This document shows positions 1 through 10,339 of a stretch of DNA of 64,000 nt, piece by piece; positions within the stretch are counted from its first letter, which is position 1; every line of letters begins with the position of its first letter. The stretch is from assembly GCA_032718475.1 (NCBI GenBank), contig JAUCBJ010003973.1, forward strand, positions 1 through 64,000, given 5' to 3'. Source of the stretch: Nemertoderma westbladi (taxonomy: Eukaryota; Xenacoelomorpha; Nemertodermatida; Nemertodermatidae). Position numbers and translations under genes: made by a program. Below the pieces are notes generated by a model, which had not been told where the DNA came from, searched no databases, and saw only the letters and a program-made list of their open reading frames with translations.

Positions 1-321
1 GTTTTTAAATAGTTTACGTACATACATTAAATACAAATAACTAATGACCAATCAGATTTTTATATAAAATGGCAGGAAATTCAAACTTTACCAAGAAAGA
101 GGTAACATTATATATAACCAATGGTAAGTAACAGTGCTTTAAGGTTGAACGAGAAAGTGAAAATATAAAAATCAAAATTGTTATGTTCATTTGTTCACTT
201 CGCATTGTGACTAAATAATATTATTTATAACGGCATCAAAGACAAATAATATAAGATAATAAATAACGGCAACAAAGATATGTGCAAATTAAATATACAT
301 AATTAAATACTAAAACATTGC
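1..321. other. AT-rich non-coding DNA
   Basis: I see no open reading frame, RNA gene or repeat boundary that I can support here. Confidence 0.5.
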
Positions 322-680
322 AAATGGTTTTGTTCAGAAGTGGAAAAAATGAGAAAGCGCGTCACCGGGGGTTGAACCAGCGCTATACGTACGTTTCGGC
401 CCAACAGGCCTCATCAGTAGCGCTAAAACCAGCTCAGCCACTAGCCCCTGACACTCGCAGTCCCACTTAATCCACCTCTATTGAACAGGCAGTCTTAAGT
501 TGCATATTCTATCTCCAGAGGACCTAACGGCGTAAAAAAGCGTATGCTAGAGTGAAACAGGAGGGAAGTATAATTAAATAAATATTTAGCTCGAAAAAAG
601 CCGAAACGTACGTATAGCGCTGGTTCAACCCCCGGTGACGCGTTTTCTCATTTTTTTCTACTTCTGAACAAAACCATTTA
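322..680. mobile_element. Foldback repeat with ~80-bp inverted arms, carrying a hammerhead
   Basis: The arms at about 322-400 and 599-680 are near-perfect inverted copies of each other, with only a few mismatches. Each arm contains the hammerhead 3' half (GAAA, palindromic stem III, stem I strand) and a B-box-like GGTTCAACCCC. The left arm continues into a complete hammerhead on the minus strand, while the right copy stops just before stem II. A short ACATT lies beside both ends (315-319 and 680-684) and may be a target duplication, but it is too short to be sure. No protein is encoded. It is most likely an inverted pair of a small non-autonomous retroelement. Confidence 0.75.
379..424 (-). 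ncRNA. Type I hammerhead ribozyme, copy A
   Basis: On the minus strand the order is stem I AGCGCTA, core CTGATGA, stem II GGCC-TGTTG-GGCC, core GAAA, stem III (palindrome ACGTACGT, shared with the last A of GAAA), cleavage triplet GTA, then TAGCGCT closing stem I with 7 perfect pairs. All invariant core bases of the hammerhead family are present. Stem III has no loop, so it would be expected to work best as a dimer, as is known for short-stem-III hammerheads of animal retroelements. An A-box-like TGGCTGAGCTGG lies just upstream and a B-box-like GGTTCAACCCC just downstream, so the ribozyme sits where a tRNA would have its anticodon arm. Self-cleavage is inferred, not shown. Confidence 0.85.
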
Positions 681-823
681 CATTATATCATTAATTACTG
701 ATAGTAACAATGTGTTGGCAAGCTGCATTTTTCGAGGTGTTTGTTATTATGCATTTATTATAGGAAGGGATCTAGCAAGCTGGAATGGCAGCTGGCTTTG
801 AAATTAATACTCCATATCTCAAG

Positions 824-945
824 AACCTGTGGCCTAGTGGTTGTTGTGTCGGCTTTCACCCCGAGGTCCCAGGTTCGAATCCGACACCACGCTGATGAGA
901 CCCAGTAAGGTCGAAACGCGTACGTGGTTTGGAGAGATATGAGAT
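824..945 (+). repeat. tRNA-derived SINE-like unit with downstream hammerhead
   Basis: A perfect pol III A box (TGGCCTAGTGG, about 829-839) is followed by a perfect B box (GGTTCGAATCC, 872-882). The acceptor and T stems do not pair well, so this is not a functional tRNA. A hammerhead follows immediately (886-928). The layout suggests a short pol III-transcribed retroelement of the SINE/retrozyme kind. Confidence 0.75.
886..928 (+). ncRNA. Type I hammerhead ribozyme, copy B
   Basis: Stem I is ACCACG (886-891) paired with CGTGGT (923-928). The core CTGATGA is at 892-898 and stem II is GACC (899-902) with GGTC (909-912) around a 6-nt loop. GAAA is at 913-916, stem III is the palindrome ACGCGT (916-921), and the cleavage triplet GTA ends at 922. 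Stems I, II and III all differ in sequence from copy A yet keep pairing, which is covariation between two copies. The family assignment is firm; activity in the cell is inferred. Confidence 0.87.
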
Positions 946-1276
946 ATTAATTTCAAGAAAAATTACGCGATTCCTAAATTTGTACACTGCCCGGTTAAAA
1001 AGTACGCATGTGATGGGATTAGTCCTACAATTGCGCCAATAAAAGATAAGTTATTTTCGGTAAAATAAACTTATCATTCGAGGTAAAGACCCCTAGATCC
1101 CTTCCTATAATAAATGCATTATTAATTACAGTTGAACAGCTCATCTCCAATTGATTTAAAACATTGAAAAGCAGAAATACCAGAATAAATACAACAAAAG
1201 TCAAAGTAGAAGACATTACAGAAGTCAAGCAATGGGGTTTACCGATAAAACTACATGATGTTATGTTGCTATACAA

Positions 1277-1400
1277 AATAATAATAATAATAATAATAAA
1301 CTATTATTTATATAGCGCCCAACTCGATAAATAGATTCTAAGGCGCTGATGACCCATTTAGATATTAAAAGCTCTATTGTAGAGTTCTGTTTTTAAACCG
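1277..1400. repeat. (ATA)n microsatellite and adjoining dispersed repeat remnant
   Basis: An ATA/AAT microsatellite (about 1277-1300) runs into a stretch with TATATAGCGCCCAACTC and AAGGCGCTGATGA. This resembles the tail region of dispersed repeats seen in marine invertebrates, but I cannot assign a family. The adjoining stretches 946-1276 and 1401-1770 hold nothing I can support. Confidence 0.4.
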
Positions 1401-1777
1401 AAAAGTAAATAATTACAAAAAAAGTAAGTAATTCAGCATGTAAGGTAAACTTACGGGAGATACTAAATTGCTTGGCAAAATATATAAAACTACTTTTAGG
1501 TAATAAAGTCGATTGGTTTGGGTGCAGCATTCGGTGGCTATTCCACTAATATATTAAATTCGATTTCCTAAAAACTAAGTTACTTTTCACATTGAGCACA
1601 ATACTCTCGAAAGAAATTATAAGAACATAACCATATAATAATAACTTTTAAAAGCAGCACATATAAATAACTAAAATTGAAAATAAACCTAGTGCGAAAC
1701 GTAAAAAATTTATAGCTCTCATTATTTCTAAGTGAAAGTGTTTTCGAGATTTACTTTACTTCATGGGAAATTACAGG

Positions 1778-2310
1778 ACAATTCCGACAAGGAAAATTCC
1801 AACCCGGAAAAAATCTGACCTGAACAATTCCAACACGGAAAATTCCAACCCGGACAAAATCTGGCCTGAACAATTCCGACACGGATAATTCAAACCCGGA
1901 CAAAATCTGACCTGAACAATTCCGACACGGAAAATTCTAACCCGGACAAAATCTGACCTGAACAATTCCGACACGGAAAATTCCACCCCGGACAAAATCT
2001 GGCCTTAACAATTCCGACACGGAAAATTCCAACCCGGACAAAATCTGGCCTTAACAATTCAGACAGGGAAAATTCAAACCCGGACAAAATCTGACCTGAA
2101 CAATTCCGACACGGAAAATTCCAACCCGGACAAAATCGGGCCTTAACAATTCCGACACGGAAAATTCCAACCCGGACAAAATCTGACCTGAACAAATCCG
2201 ACACGGAAAATTCCAACCCGGACAAAATCTGACCTGAACAATTTCGTACCGGAAAATTCCAACCCGGACAAAATCTGACCTGAAAAATTTCGTACCGGAA
2301 AATTCCGACA
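1778..2310. repeat. 46-bp minisatellite, about 11 copies
   Basis: The unit contains the palindrome GGAAAATTCC followed by AACCCGGACAAAATCTG and a CCTGAACAATTCCG block. Copies differ by a few bases. Because 46 is not a multiple of three, all three frames of the minus strand stay open by repetition, giving spurious reading frames up to 143 codons. It lies directly downstream of the transporter gene's stop codon. Confidence 0.9.
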
Positions 2311-2340
2311 AATAATAACATATATTATTAGAGGCGGGTT

Positions 2341-3501
2341 CTATTTTATAAGAAAACTCTCGCTGTCGGTAGTGAACGTACTCTCTTGGGTGTCCGAACG
2401 CAAGCGAATCCTGGGGATATCTACGTCATCGTCGCTAAACAACCCGGCCCCGGCTACCCGGGCTGTCAACCCCCCCACCAAGGGGGAGGAGGGACTATGG
2501 CGTAAATAAACTATCTGCCTTTTAACTAGAATAACCCCGATAGCGGCTAGAATAATCCCGCAACCAACCCATTCTACTAGGCCTAAACGCTCTTGAGGTA
2601 GAAAAACCGCCTGTAGAATAAAAGCGAAAACAACATCGCTAGTTCTAGCTATATTTATTATAGGTGCCTTTTCTACCGTGACAGCTTTGATAAAGAATAC
2701 CTCAGAAATTAAAGCTAATACGCCGATAGTTAATATAGTTATACGGGTTATTGGGGGACAGGGTGGCCAAGTTAGGTGATGTAGAGAGAATAATAGAGGG
2801 GATATAAGTAGAATTCCAAGTAGGGAAGAGTAGACTATAGGGAGAGAGTAGTGGAGGAAGGAGGAAGTCTTTCTTAAACAGATGTAGGAAATAGAGAGGA
2901 AGAGGGCCGAGCCTAGAGAGGAAACTGCGGCCCAAATGTGATTAGGGAAGTATATTGTGTCGGCTTGAAGTTTCTCTATAGGGGCGAAAATAAATTCGGG
3001 GCGAGACACTAATAGCACGCCTAGTAAAGCGAAACAACTAGATATTATATCGATAATTCCGAGTTTCTCCTTTAAGAACCACCAAGAGAGAACCACTGTG
3101 AATACTGGGCTGCTGAAATATATTAGAGTGGCTTCCGCGAAGGGCATGTTGTGTAACGACCAATAGAAGAGGAGGGTCGAGATCGCGTTGCTAAGACCGT
3201 AGGCCAATAGGATAAGGAGACGGAGTTTACTGTGAGTCGGGATTGGTTGGATTTCCGTTTTGATTAGTTTAGGAGTTAGGCAGAGGAGTAGAATTAGCGA
3301 ACGGGTTATGTAAAGTTCGTCGAAATGGATATCGTTCTCCGCGAATTCCGCGACGAATAATCCGCTGATACTGGCGAGTAGACCGCTGCCGGTAGCCAAT
3401 AGGATGCCGCGCCACGGAGTTAGGCATCTTTGGAAGAAGGAAGATGATTGGATGGTTGAGTTTGTTTCGGTGCGAAAAGCTCTGACACGGGCTCGATTCA
3501 T
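2341..3501 (-). CDS. SLC35G-like (EamA/DMT superfamily) membrane transporter, intronless
   Basis: The 386-residue product looks like a drug/metabolite-superfamily transporter of the SLC35G (TMEM20) type, which are multi-pass membrane proteins whose substrates are mostly unknown. About ten hydrophobic segments run from residue ~30 to ~325 and fall into two EamA-like halves. The first half has the family-typical stretch with FAEATLIYFSSPVFTVVL near residues 120-140; the second ends in a segment with VGCGIILAAIGVILVKR. A short polar N-terminus and a Ser/Arg-rich C-terminal tail of about 55 residues flank them. The first ATG at 3501 gives the normal family length. The frame is uninterrupted, so the gene has no introns in its coding part. 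The substrate and the choice between plasma membrane and internal membranes cannot be read from the sequence. Confidence 0.85.
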   Translation of the reverse strand: MNRARVRAFRTETNSTIQSSSFFQRCLTPWRGILLATGSGLLASISGLFVAEFAENDIHFDELYITRSLILLLCLTPKLIKTEIQPIPTHSKLRLLILLAYGLSNAISTLLFYWSLHNMPFAEATLIYFSSPVFTVVLSWWFLKEKLGIIDIISSCFALLGVLLVSRPEFIFAPIEKLQADTIYFPNHIWAAVSSLGSALFLSISYICLRKTSSFLHYSLPIVYSSLLGILLISPLLFSLHHLTWPPCPPITRITILTIGVLALISEVFFIKAVTVEKAPIINIARTSDVVFAFILQAVFLPQERLGLVEWVGCGIILAAIGVILVKRQIVYLRHSPSSPLVGGLTARVAGAGLFSDDDVDIPRIRLRSDTQESTFTTDSESFLIK

Positions 3502-5300
3502 TATGATGGGTGAGTTGCCAGAGTAGATACCAGTCCGGATTAAGTTATGGTAAGTAGATGGTCTGTCTGTAAGATTTTAATCGTGTATATTATGTTATTA
3601 CCGGCACTGTATTAGCATTCATTGTCGGTAGGTCCGTTTGAGTTTGACTGATTCGCTTTTTGTGAATCGATTTGATAAAGTTTCAACTCAGTGCAGCACT
3701 AGCACTGTATTTATCCACAGCAACGATGGCGAAGCCCGATTTGACGTAAGCCGTACTGCCGAACCACGAGTAGTCTCCAATAACCAATAATCAATTGCTC
3801 AATTCAATAAGCCTACTCAGCTTACATATATTACAGTATTACAATTACATTAAATTCTGAAATCAGTAGGGCCTATCTGCCTATATCACACAATCAGTAT
3901 ATCTCCTTTTACATTTAGAATACTACAATATATTGATAGGGGTAGGGTTAGGCCTTTCTTTTACAATTACAGGTACTGTAATTGAATAATACAGCAAGCG
4001 AGCAGGGTCACGGTAATCACCATGAACCGTAATATAGTGTCATTTTCTGATGACACGGACACCCGACACCCCCCCCCCCCCAGATTTTTCTACAAATCTT
4101 TATCATCATATTGCTTGAAATTTGAAACACAACTAGTTCAACTCACCGCTGCACCGTCGTTGACCCCATGAAGCCGGAATTTTCGATTTCGCCTTTAAAT
4201 TTCTTTAATAAGCGAAATCGCATCCTCCGTATCATGGCTATTCTTCAGATTCACTCACTGAAGTATGCTGGCAGCAGCCAGCAGGTTTCTGGCTCTACCT
4301 GTGCAGCTGTGTGTGTAGGCCTACTTCAGTACTTCGAGACTTCTGTATAATTTGCAGCTTGGTGACTTGCACTTACAGGCTTACTACACACCTCATCTGG
4401 CTGCCTGGTGTCTGGCTGTCTCGTCTGGGTTTTCACTATTCAGGATAAGCCTGTGCCTCGCTGCCCTGCCAAACCGTAATGCAGTAAATTCATGAAATTT
4501 GGTGTATTCTGCTATTTATTACAGCAGTGCAGTATTAGGCCTACTTCTGTACTTACAAATCCAATTTTACGACAATCACAATGCCATCATAACATTTAAC
4601 ATTTCCAATTTCTGATTTGGTTTGGCCTTGGCTGTTTGGCACTAAACACTAAAGTACTACTGTACTACCTGTAATTACTAAAGTAATTAAATTTGTTTTG
4701 TGTTTCAGACTTGCAGACATTGGTGTCAGGGGCTGATGCCTGGAAGGATATTCAGATCGCTATTGGCCGGTGGATTGGAACATTGACAGAATTTTTGAGA
4801 AAAAAGACAATGACAGAATTAATAGGCCTACTGTAATACCTAACTAGAAGATACAGTGATACGTCTAACAGATTATTCTGGCAGTGTTTATAACAGTATA
4901 AAGAATGCAGTACAACTTCAGAAGTTTGTGAATTTACTGCTGTACCTGCAACCTGTCCCGGTACCATGTACTGTCACACTGTTATACTGAAATGCCAGAA
5001 TGCAGTGAATTACAGCCACAGCAGCAGAGCCACCAGCCAGTCACTGGAGACAGCCATACATTTAACTCTCCGGACCGCCCTATGCAGCTATGTCTACATG
5101 ACCAGATGACAGCATGATGTACCTGTGTACTGATGTATATTCCAGTATTCCTATATTCAGATATTACAGTACTGCACACTGCAGTACAGCAGTAGGCCTA
5201 TTACAAAATCAACAGCTGATAGATAATCAGCTGACCAGCTGATCCCAGTGAAACTTTAATGTTACTGCAGTACTGCATGGCATAACCATACAGTAGGCCT
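3502..5300. other. Intergenic DNA rich in TAGGCCTA and GTACTG motifs
   Basis: No convincing gene. The stretch holds a 13-bp poly-C run (4069-4081) and many copies of short motifs such as TAGGCCTA and TACTGTACTGCAGTAC, which recur through the whole window. The short reading frames here have no recognisable domain. Confidence 0.5.
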
Positions 5301-5305
5301 ACCCC

Positions 5306-5370
5306 TGCATACCTTAACCGTAGGCAATGGTTACTGGCTGTACGTGGCTCTTTCCTCTGTTTGGAGGTAT
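5306..5370. repeat. Dispersed repeat shared with 10136-10207
   Basis: Both places read CATACCTTAACC, then GTAGGC, then GTGGCTCTTTCCTCTG and TTTGGAGGTA at the same spacing. The first copy lies next to the 14-bp minisatellite; the second lies just right of a LINE insertion. Origin unknown. Confidence 0.7.
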
Positions 5371-5393
5371 GCTAGAAAAAAATAAGCATGCAG

Positions 5394-6145
5394 GGGTGTA
5401 AACGTTACACCGACAGCAGACAACCAACAGCCGTAAACCGAAAGCAGACAACTGACAGCAGACAACCGACAGCAGGCAACCGAGAAGACAACGCGACAGC
5501 AGGCAACCGAGAAGACAACCGACAGCAGACAACCGACAGCAGACAACCGACAGCAGACAACCGACAGCAGACAACCGACAGTAGACGACCGACAGCAGAC
5601 AACCGACAACCGACAGCAGACAACCAGCAGCAGACAACCGACAGCAGGCAACCGAGAAGACAACCGACAGCAGACAACCGACAGCAGACGACCTACAGCA
5701 GTCAACCGACAGCAGACAACCAGCAGCAGACAAGCGATAGGAGTCAACTGACAACAGACAGCCGACAGCAGACAACCGACAGCAGACAACCGACAGCAGA
5801 CATCCGACAGCAGACAACCGAAAGCGGAGAACCGGAAGCCGACAATCGACAGCAGACAACCGACAGCAGAGAACCGACAGCAGAAATCAGACAACCAACA
5901 GCAGACAACCAACAGCAGACAATCTCAGCAGACAACCGACAGCAGACAACCGACAGCAGACAACCGATAGCAAACAACCGACAGCAGACAACCGACAATA
6001 GATAACCAACAGCAGACAACCAACAGCAGACAACCAACAGCAGACAAACTCAGCAGACAACCTCAGCAGACAACCGACAGCCGACAACGGGTAGACGACA
6101 ACCGACAGCAGTCAACCGACAGCCGACAACGGATAGCCTACTGCA
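5394..6145. repeat. 14-bp minisatellite (ACCGACAGCAGACA)n, about 50 copies
   Basis: The unit is repeated with variants such as ACCAACAGCAGACA and some shorter 7-10 bp steps. Its left edge reads GGTGTAAACGTTACACCGACAG, nearly the terminal inverted repeat of the Mutator-like MITE at 10886-11109, whose subterminal region also carries CCGACAACC repeats. The array therefore probably grew out of a MITE end. All frames are open by repetition; the Gln/Thr/Asp-rich and Cys/Leu-rich translations are not genes. Confidence 0.9.
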
Positions 6146-6300
6146 AATGCCGAGTTTGCTGCCAATGACAATATGTCTCTTTCATTTATCGCCAGACCAA
6201 TAATTACCACCAAATGTAATAATGGGCATTACTTGGACCAGGTCACCCGAAAGTATTTTTGGCAGGCAAATTATCGTATACATTTTTTCTACTGTATATT

Positions 6301-6563
6301 AATAAAATTATACATTATACAACATTATACATTATACAACATTATACATTATACAACATTATACATTATACAACTTTATACATTATACAACATTATACAT
6401 TATACAACTTTATACATTATACAACATTATACATTATACAACTTTATACATTATACAACATTATACATTATACAACATTATACATTATACAACATTATAC
6501 ATTATACAACTTTATACATTATACAACATTATACATTATACAACTTTATACATTATACAACAA
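6301..6563. repeat. 17-bp minisatellite (CATTATACAACATTATA)n
   Basis: About 15 copies alternate between CATTATACAACATTATA and CATTATACAACTTTATA. The reading frames through it (repeats of HYTTLYIIQ) are by-products. It is followed by a poly-C run near 6616-6630. Confidence 0.9.
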
Positions 6564-7054
6564 TTAAATTTCTTAGAAAAATAGACCAGCTAATGTCAGG
6601 TCTGAGTGAAATTCCCCCCCCCCCCCCGCCCCCTTCCCCATAAAGATAGGGGAAGAACTGAAAAGAAAACACAAGAAATAGAATAAAGGCAAGCTGTTAT
6701 TGTTCAGTGTTGTACGAGCGAGCGCAGAAGCGAGGTTTACATAATTAAATATATAGGGTCTTAAAATCTGTAAGGTGCCATTGTCCAATTATTAACCCTT
6801 TTCGGCTCGAATTATTTTTACTGGTTTAAAAAAAAATTTTTAGGTTAGATAAACTGAAAACATTCTAAAAGAACACATTAATGCCAAAAAAATTTTTTTT
6901 TTATTATTTGAATATTTTTAATGAATGTTGTTCAGGAACAACAATGAGCATTAATGGTAGCAATAATATTTGGTAAAATAGTATCAGATCCATCTTCCCC
7001 ACTATCTTTACTATCTGGTATGACAATTGAATACACCTTCTCTTTGTTCTGGTA

Positions 7055-7424
7055 CTGAACTACTACTTCTAGGATCGGCATGCTGCATTGGAGCTGTATT
7101 TTTAATAAAGCTTTGTCGGATTGTTGACAAAATTTCGCCGCAGCAACTCCATATCACCCGTGACATTTGCTAGATCATCCGCATCTTCAAAGCCAATGTC
7201 CTTCAAGATGCGTCTCAAGAAAGTCATGGGCTGTCCACCATGCTTATTCACCCAATGAGGCCTTCAAAACACAAGATCATGCACTGGCTGGTCCTCACGG
7301 CGAAAGCAATGTCCTGCAAAGCGGAGGCGACTTTGTTCTAGTGTCAAGCTTGGGGAACCAATGAGAGTCACCTCCACTGTTTTATAGTGTCTAGTTGGAG
7401 ATGTGTGCATTGTACTTCACACAG
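7055..7424 (-). mobile_element. 5'-truncated LINE 3' end, copy 1
   Basis: On the minus strand a decayed reading frame encodes the C-terminus of a LINE reverse transcriptase (SRLRFAGHCFRREDQPVHDL, then the GGQPMTFLRRILKD-like segment). The 3' tail ends in CCGAT followed by a short TAGTAGT repeat. It is joined head-to-tail to copy 2, with the 5' end of copy 1 meeting the tail of copy 2. The LINE clade cannot be fixed from this short end; an RTE- or CR1-like element is plausible. Confidence 0.75.
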
Positions 7425-7830
7425 TGAACTACTACTACTACGATCGGCATGCTGCATTGCAGCTGCATTATATACATATATTACATAATATATATTAAGA
7501 ATGCTGTGCCGGCTTGTCGACAAAATTCGGCCGCCACAACTCCCTATCACCCATGATATTTTTGCTAGATCATCCGCATCTTCAAGGCCAATGGCCTTTA
7601 AGATGCGTCTCAAGAAATTCATGGGCTGTCCACCATGCTTATTCACTCCATGAGGCTGCCAAAGTACAAGATTATGCACTGGATGGTCCTCACGGCGAAA
7701 GCAATGTCCTGCAAAGCGGAGGCGATTTTATTCTAGTGTCAAGCTTGGGGGAACCAATGAGACACCTCCAATGTTATATAGTGTCTGGGTGGAGATGTGT
7801 GCATTGTACTTGACACAATGAACCCGGCGT
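7425..7830 (-). mobile_element. 5'-truncated LINE 3' end, copy 2
   Basis: Same family and orientation as the fragment immediately to its left. A continuous minus-strand stretch (7368-7679) reads LVLWQPHGVNKHGGQPM and LRRILKAIGLEDADDLAKI, typical of a LINE C-terminus, and then a short 3' UTR with the TAGTAGTAGT tail. Confidence 0.75.
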
Positions 7831-8791
7831 AGCATTCTTGTGAAAGTGTGAAATAAAAACTAATAACAGTGTAATTATAGCTTTCTTAAATGGGCAATGT
7901 TGTTGGGGGACAACAATCTTTAAAACAAAATAATTTCCAGTGACATTAAGTTTATCAGATTTAATGTAATTAATAGTTGGATTTACTAGATCTACATTAT
8001 AATGTTGAATATGGTTACCGAAAAGAAATATATATCACCCGTTTGACAATAATTTTAATATCGAATTATAAACATCGAGATAAAACATATATATATTGCA
8101 AAAAATCATACCAAATAAATCGAATATATACCCCCCCCCCCCCCCCCCCCCCGGTGGTGATGATGGTGAATGGTGAATCATACCAGGCAAAATTTCGAAA
8201 TCTTTCAATTTGAGCGATGTCTAATTGTTTATATAAAGCATTATCAATGAACACGTCATTAACAGAAAATGCGGGGTATTTTAAAACAACGCAGGTAATT
8301 TGAAGATGAAATGTTACAAGTTCTTTTCCAATGGTTATTTTGATTTCATTATTGGATCCCAGAAAACTTCGACGATTCCAAGTTTTTAATACTCAATCTT
8401 CGGGGGAACGAAGCAGTTGTCCACTCGGACTCGACTTCCTATTATATCCTGAGCAACCTGAGCAACCTGAGCATTTGTACGCTTTGCCGTCATTTATGGA
8501 ACCTAGAATAAATTTTTGCCGTATCTTCAGCTACTTTCATCTGCGCGACTGTAGGAACTTTTTTCTTCCCTTGTCTGTTTCCGGATCCCGGACCCTTTCT
8601 ACCAACTGTACTGGCCGCTACTGGCAACTATAAGGTCGCGAGTTTCTCTAATGTCCAATGAGACTCCCTTCAATCTATGAGGGCTTGACTTTTGTTTGTC
8701 TGTCTGTCTGTTTGTCACACATACAAAAAGCAAACAGTCGGCCGAAGCTGGAGGCGACCCGAAGGCTCCTCTTTCGATAGTGCTACCCGAG
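7831..8791. other. Unassigned DNA with a 22-bp poly-C run
   Basis: A pure C run lies at 8131-8152. A short tandem GAGCAACCTGAGCAACCTGA sits near 8451-8470 and a (TGTC)n run near 8695-8715. I see no gene. Confidence 0.5.
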
Positions 8792-9439
8792 TGTAAGCGG
8801 ATTCAATTCCGTGCATTACCCACCGAAAATGGGACTAGTGGCATTTTACCAATACAGTTGGCGGGGTGACATTACCAATAATAATGTCACCTCATAACCA
8901 ACTGGGGCGACACACGCCGTAAGCCACAGAGAGAGGTGAGAGATCAAACCACCTCAGAGGGACAAACAAGCTAGTAAAGCTAGCACCAAGGGACAACGCC
9001 AACAGGGATTGGCGAGGTGACAATTAATCAGGCTAAGCCAATAGTGGGTGGGAAAGCACATTGGGGGTGAATAGAGCGCATCTATTGGATATTAAGGCCG
9101 CCCTGTAGTGTAGGACTAATGTAATATTATGTGTCAATGATATAACCGTTATGATTACTGATTATTAGTTAGTTGGTTCTCCTTATAGTTGTGGAACCGG
9201 AATAGTTTTGACCGTTGTCGTCGTCACTAACCGCTGTATTGCATGTTATTATTCCGATTGTGTTATTATCGATTACTGCCATTACTGCATTATTAACATT
9301 TAGTTATTCAGTAACTCAGTTATTTCCAACGGCCTTCGGCCTATTAGTACAGATTGACAGCTCAGCAGCTCAGGGATGCGGCGACGCGTACAACTCACAT
9401 ACCGGTCGGGAGCTGATATGCCAACTCAGCCCCATCACA
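8792..9439 (+). mobile_element. Solo LTR of a BEL/Pao retrotransposon
   Basis: It begins TGTAAGCGGATTCAATTCC and ends in CCCATCACA. It matches, block by block, the 3' LTR of the BEL/Pao copy at 50104-50763 (shared ATTACCCACC, AGTGGCATTTTACCAATA, CAGAGAGAGGTGAGAG and CGGCCTTCGGCC blocks). There is no internal coding region next to it, so it is a solo LTR left by LTR-LTR recombination or a larger deletion. Confidence 0.8.
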
Positions 9440-9777
9440 ATAACCAACTGGGGCAATACACGCCATAATCCCAGAGAGAGGTGAGAGGTCAAACCACCTC
9501 AGAGGGACAAACGAGCTAGTAAGGCTAGCATGAAGGGATGGTGACAACAGGGAGTGGCGAGGTGAGAATTGATCAGGTTAAGCCAATAATGGTGGGCGGG
9601 AAAGCACATTGGGGATGATTAGATATTGGATATTCGGGTCACTCAGTATCGTAGGGGTAATTTAACATGTGTCAGTGATATAACCGTTGTGATTATTGAT
9701 TTCCAGTTTAGTTGGTTGCTTACAGTTGTGAGACCGGAACAGTTTTGACCGTCGTCGTCGTCACTAACCGCTGTACA
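9437..9777 (+). mobile_element. Second, truncated LTR of the same family
   Basis: Starting at the shared ATAACCAACTGGGG block, this repeats the middle of the preceding LTR in the same orientation and stops near ACCGCTGTA. Both ends are missing. It follows the first LTR directly, which suggests unequal recombination between tandem copies. Confidence 0.75.
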
Positions 9778-9790
9778 CACTACACGGTGT

Positions 9791-10140
9791 ACACACACAC
9801 AATAACACATTGGCGTACATACTACTACTACTAGTATCGGCATGCTGCATTGTAGCTGTATTTTTAAGAATGCTGTGCCGGCTTGTCTACAAAATTGCGC
9901 CGCCACAACTCCCTATCACCCATGAAATTTGCTAGATCATCCGCATCTTGAAGGCCAGTGTCCTTTAAGATGCGTCTCAAGAAAGTCATGGGCTGTCCAC
10001 CATGCTTATTCACTCCATGAGCCTGCCAAAGTACAAGATTATGCACTGGCTGGTCCTCCATGGCGAAAGCAATGTCCTGCAAAGCGGAGGCGACTTTGTT
10101 CACACACACACACACACACAATAACACATTGGCGTACATA
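9791..10140 (-). mobile_element. 5'-truncated LINE 3' end, copy 3, with ~31-bp target duplication
   Basis: The insert (about 9822-10100, minus strand) has the same C-terminus and TAGTAGT tail as the copies at 7.1-7.8 kb. It is flanked by a direct repeat ending in AATAACACATTGGCGTACAT (9791-9821 and about 10110-10140). The CA microsatellite at the left of each repeat makes the exact length uncertain. This is a textbook target-primed insertion. The minus frame 9864-10139 starts inside the target DNA and so is a chimera, not a gene. Confidence 0.85.
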
Positions 10141-10339
10141 CCTTAACCATAGCCGTAGGCCATATGGGTTATTAGCTATCAGTGGCTCTTTCCTCTGTTT
10201 GGAGGTACTGTACATTTATGTTAGTAAAAAAGTAAGCATTTTTAGCAAAATATTGAGTTTGCTTTATGACGCGTAACTTTGATTGTAAAGTATAAACTTA
10301 GTTTTTAGTTTTTTTTAAATCTGAAACAAATGGCAAACA

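Noticed and set aside
1312-1352. GCGCTGATGACCC as a hammerhead core
   Set aside because: No GAAA or pairing partner follows.
1778-2310. Array of GGAAAATTCC palindromes as a Rel/NFAT binding cluster
   Set aside because: The motif is simply part of a 46-bp minisatellite downstream of a gene; there is no independent sign of regulation.
2702-2935. 77-codon minus-strand frame inside the transporter gene
   Set aside because: Alternative-frame shadow of the SLC35G-like coding sequence.
5314-6087. Several Cys/Leu-rich and Gln/Thr-rich frames
   Set aside because: Artefacts of the 14-bp minisatellite.
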